NCBI RefSeq assembly: GCF_001437205.1
Contig: NZ_JQAZ01000006.1
Span: forward strand, 62,001-126,000
Direction: 5' to 3'
DNA: 64,000 bases
Source of the DNA: Lactobacillus selangorensis
Lineage (GTDB): Bacteria > Bacillota > Bacilli > Lactobacillales > Lactobacillaceae
Part shown: positions 63,215 through 64,000 of the stretch, piece after piece
Position numbering within the stretch: the stretch's first letter is position 1
How the letters are laid out: each line of letters starts with the position of its first letter
Translations under genes and position numbers: made by a program
Notes under the pieces: generated by a model
Seen by the model: only the letters and a program-made list of their open reading frames with translations
Told to the model about the DNA's origin: nothing
Databases searched by the model: none

Positions 63215-64000
63215 TTACTCCTTTTGGGGATCGATCAAGGCGCCGTTCCGCAAGTATTGCTGGAATTCAGCGTAGACAGGATTGAACAGATCGATCGAAT
63301 CACTTGGTTTTTGCAGCATTTCCTTTGGAAAATAGAACCGTTCATCACCGGTTTCCCGGCCTGTGATGGCGGCGACGATCGGACTCAGCGTCGATAATTC
63401 TTCGAGCGAACCATCCGGCTGCATGATCTCGATCTGCGTCTTCGATTCTTCCGAATCAGGGGTGTACGCATCATACGGCAGATCATAACTGTCGTTGATA
63501 GCGGTATAATATTTCGGGTCATACCCAGCTTCTTCGACCAGTTCTCGCAGGTGCGGAATCAAATGCTTGGTCTGGTCGTTGAATTGCGCTGATTTTAACG
63601 GCCGCCGGAACAAGAAACGTCCGGCTAGGTCTCGTAAAATATCGTCTTGATAATCACGCCAATAAATAAAGTAGGTATTTAAGACACCGTCATCGAGTTT
63701 GAGATAATCCTGCAAAGTAAAATCTTTTTCGAAGAAGGGAATCAATAGTTTCGGGGCCTGTGTATCTTCAAGCTGGCCGCTTTCATATAACTCCTTGCCT
63801 CGCTGCAGCAAATGCATTAAAATCACTTCCATACTCCGTGAAACGGGGTGGAAGTAAACCTGCTGGTACATCTGGAAACGGCTGACAATGTAATCTTCGA
63901 CGGCATGCATGCCTTGCTGATCGAAGGCAATGCCGTCTTTATACGTCCGCATCACTCTAAGAATGCGGGTCAGATCGAAAACACCGTACTTGGTGCCAGT
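63215..64000 (-). CDS. YwfO-type HD-domain phosphohydrolase, C-terminal part (partial)
   Basis: The frame stays open to the window end (residues GTKYGVFDLTRILRVMRTYKDG precede the first start-like codon), so the gene begins outside. The visible 261 residues match the C-terminal two thirds of YwfO-family HD proteins: VEDYIVSRFQMYQQVYFHPVSR and YFPKEMLQKP are characteristic. The HD metal ligands are in the missing part. YwfO-like enzymes act as dNTP triphosphohydrolases. The Cof-type phosphatase gene follows after four bases. Confidence 0.87.
   Translation of the reverse strand, partial: TGTKYGVFDLTRILRVMRTYKDGIAFDQQGMHAVEDYIVSRFQMYQQVYFHPVSRSMEVILMHLLQRGKELYESGQLEDTQAPKLLIPFFEKDFTLQDYLKLDDGVLNTYFIYWRDYQDDILRDLAGRFLFRRPLKSAQFNDQTKHLIPHLRELVEEAGYDPKYYTAINDSYDLPYDAYTPDSEESKTQIEIMQPDGSLEELSTLSPIVAAITGRETGDERFYFPKEMLQKPSDSIDLFNPVYAEFQQYLRNGALIDPQKE

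Overview
The window reads as a chromosomal segment of a low-to-mid GC Firmicute of the family Lactobacillaceae; the genus cannot be fixed from the sequence. Supporting signs are a mannose/glucose PTS operon ending in a DUF956 (ManO) gene, CcpA-type cre boxes, strong AGGAGG ribosome binding sites, a ppx-ppk-ppx polyphosphate cluster, a T-box before trpS, and the order tatD-rnmV-rsmA-veg-ispE-...-purR-glmU-prs. Most of the window looks close to 50% GC by eye. One block (about 34.5-39.8 kb) is far more AT-rich. There is one tRNA gene (Thr), and no rRNA, CRISPR array, insertion sequence or prophage gene.

Layout. 0-3.9 kb: end of a VIT-type metal transporter, a SufT-like DUF59 protein, an orphan fructose-type PTS IIC with a ROK sugar kinase, a nitroreductase and a small unknown protein. 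4-8.9 kb: tRNA-Thr, a stand-alone mannose-class IIA/IIB pair, then the full IIAB-IIC-IID-DUF956 operon. 8.9-14.3 kb: an envelope-glycosylation module (frameshifted GT2, ArnT/YkcB-like GT39) divergent from an OmpR/HisKA two-component system. 14.4-21.6 kb: CPBP protease, HelD, a fused permease/binding-protein ABC importer with its ATPase, and a disulfide-reductase-like flavoprotein. 21.6-26.9 kb: Trp T-box, trpS, a catalytically dead pyroglutamyl-peptidase homologue, LemA, a TPM-domain protein, and an ABC exporter pair. 27-31.6 kb: polyphosphate operon. 31.8-34.5 kb: membrane-anchored Xre regulator and a glutamine-type ABC importer.

34.5-39.8 kb is a low-GC sugar cassette: fructose-type IIA, IIBC, a MalY/PatB-type PLP enzyme, and an HTH-PRD-EIIA regulator. 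It looks horizontally acquired. 39.8-45 kb holds small metabolic and unknown genes: RibD-C reductase, PEBP, an HELLH protein, a 52-aa membrane protein, sirtuin, chorismate mutase, Nudix and DUF72. 45-50.8 kb is the conserved metG-tatD-rnmV-rsmA-veg-ispE block. 50.8-53.9 kb is an inverted fetAB-multicopper-oxidase block that separates ispE from purR-glmU-prs (54.2-57.7 kb). 57.8 kb to the end: secreted nuclease, two YdcF-type membrane proteins, MscL, TerC, a Cof-type phosphatase and the end of a YwfO-type HD hydrolase.

Points most worth a second look are the low-GC PTS+MalY cassette, the Pcp homologue lacking all three catalytic residues, the EgtUV-like importer next to a reductase without the usual C-terminal His, the orphan IIC+ROK pair, the fetAB+oxidase block, and the broken GT2 in the ArnT-like module.
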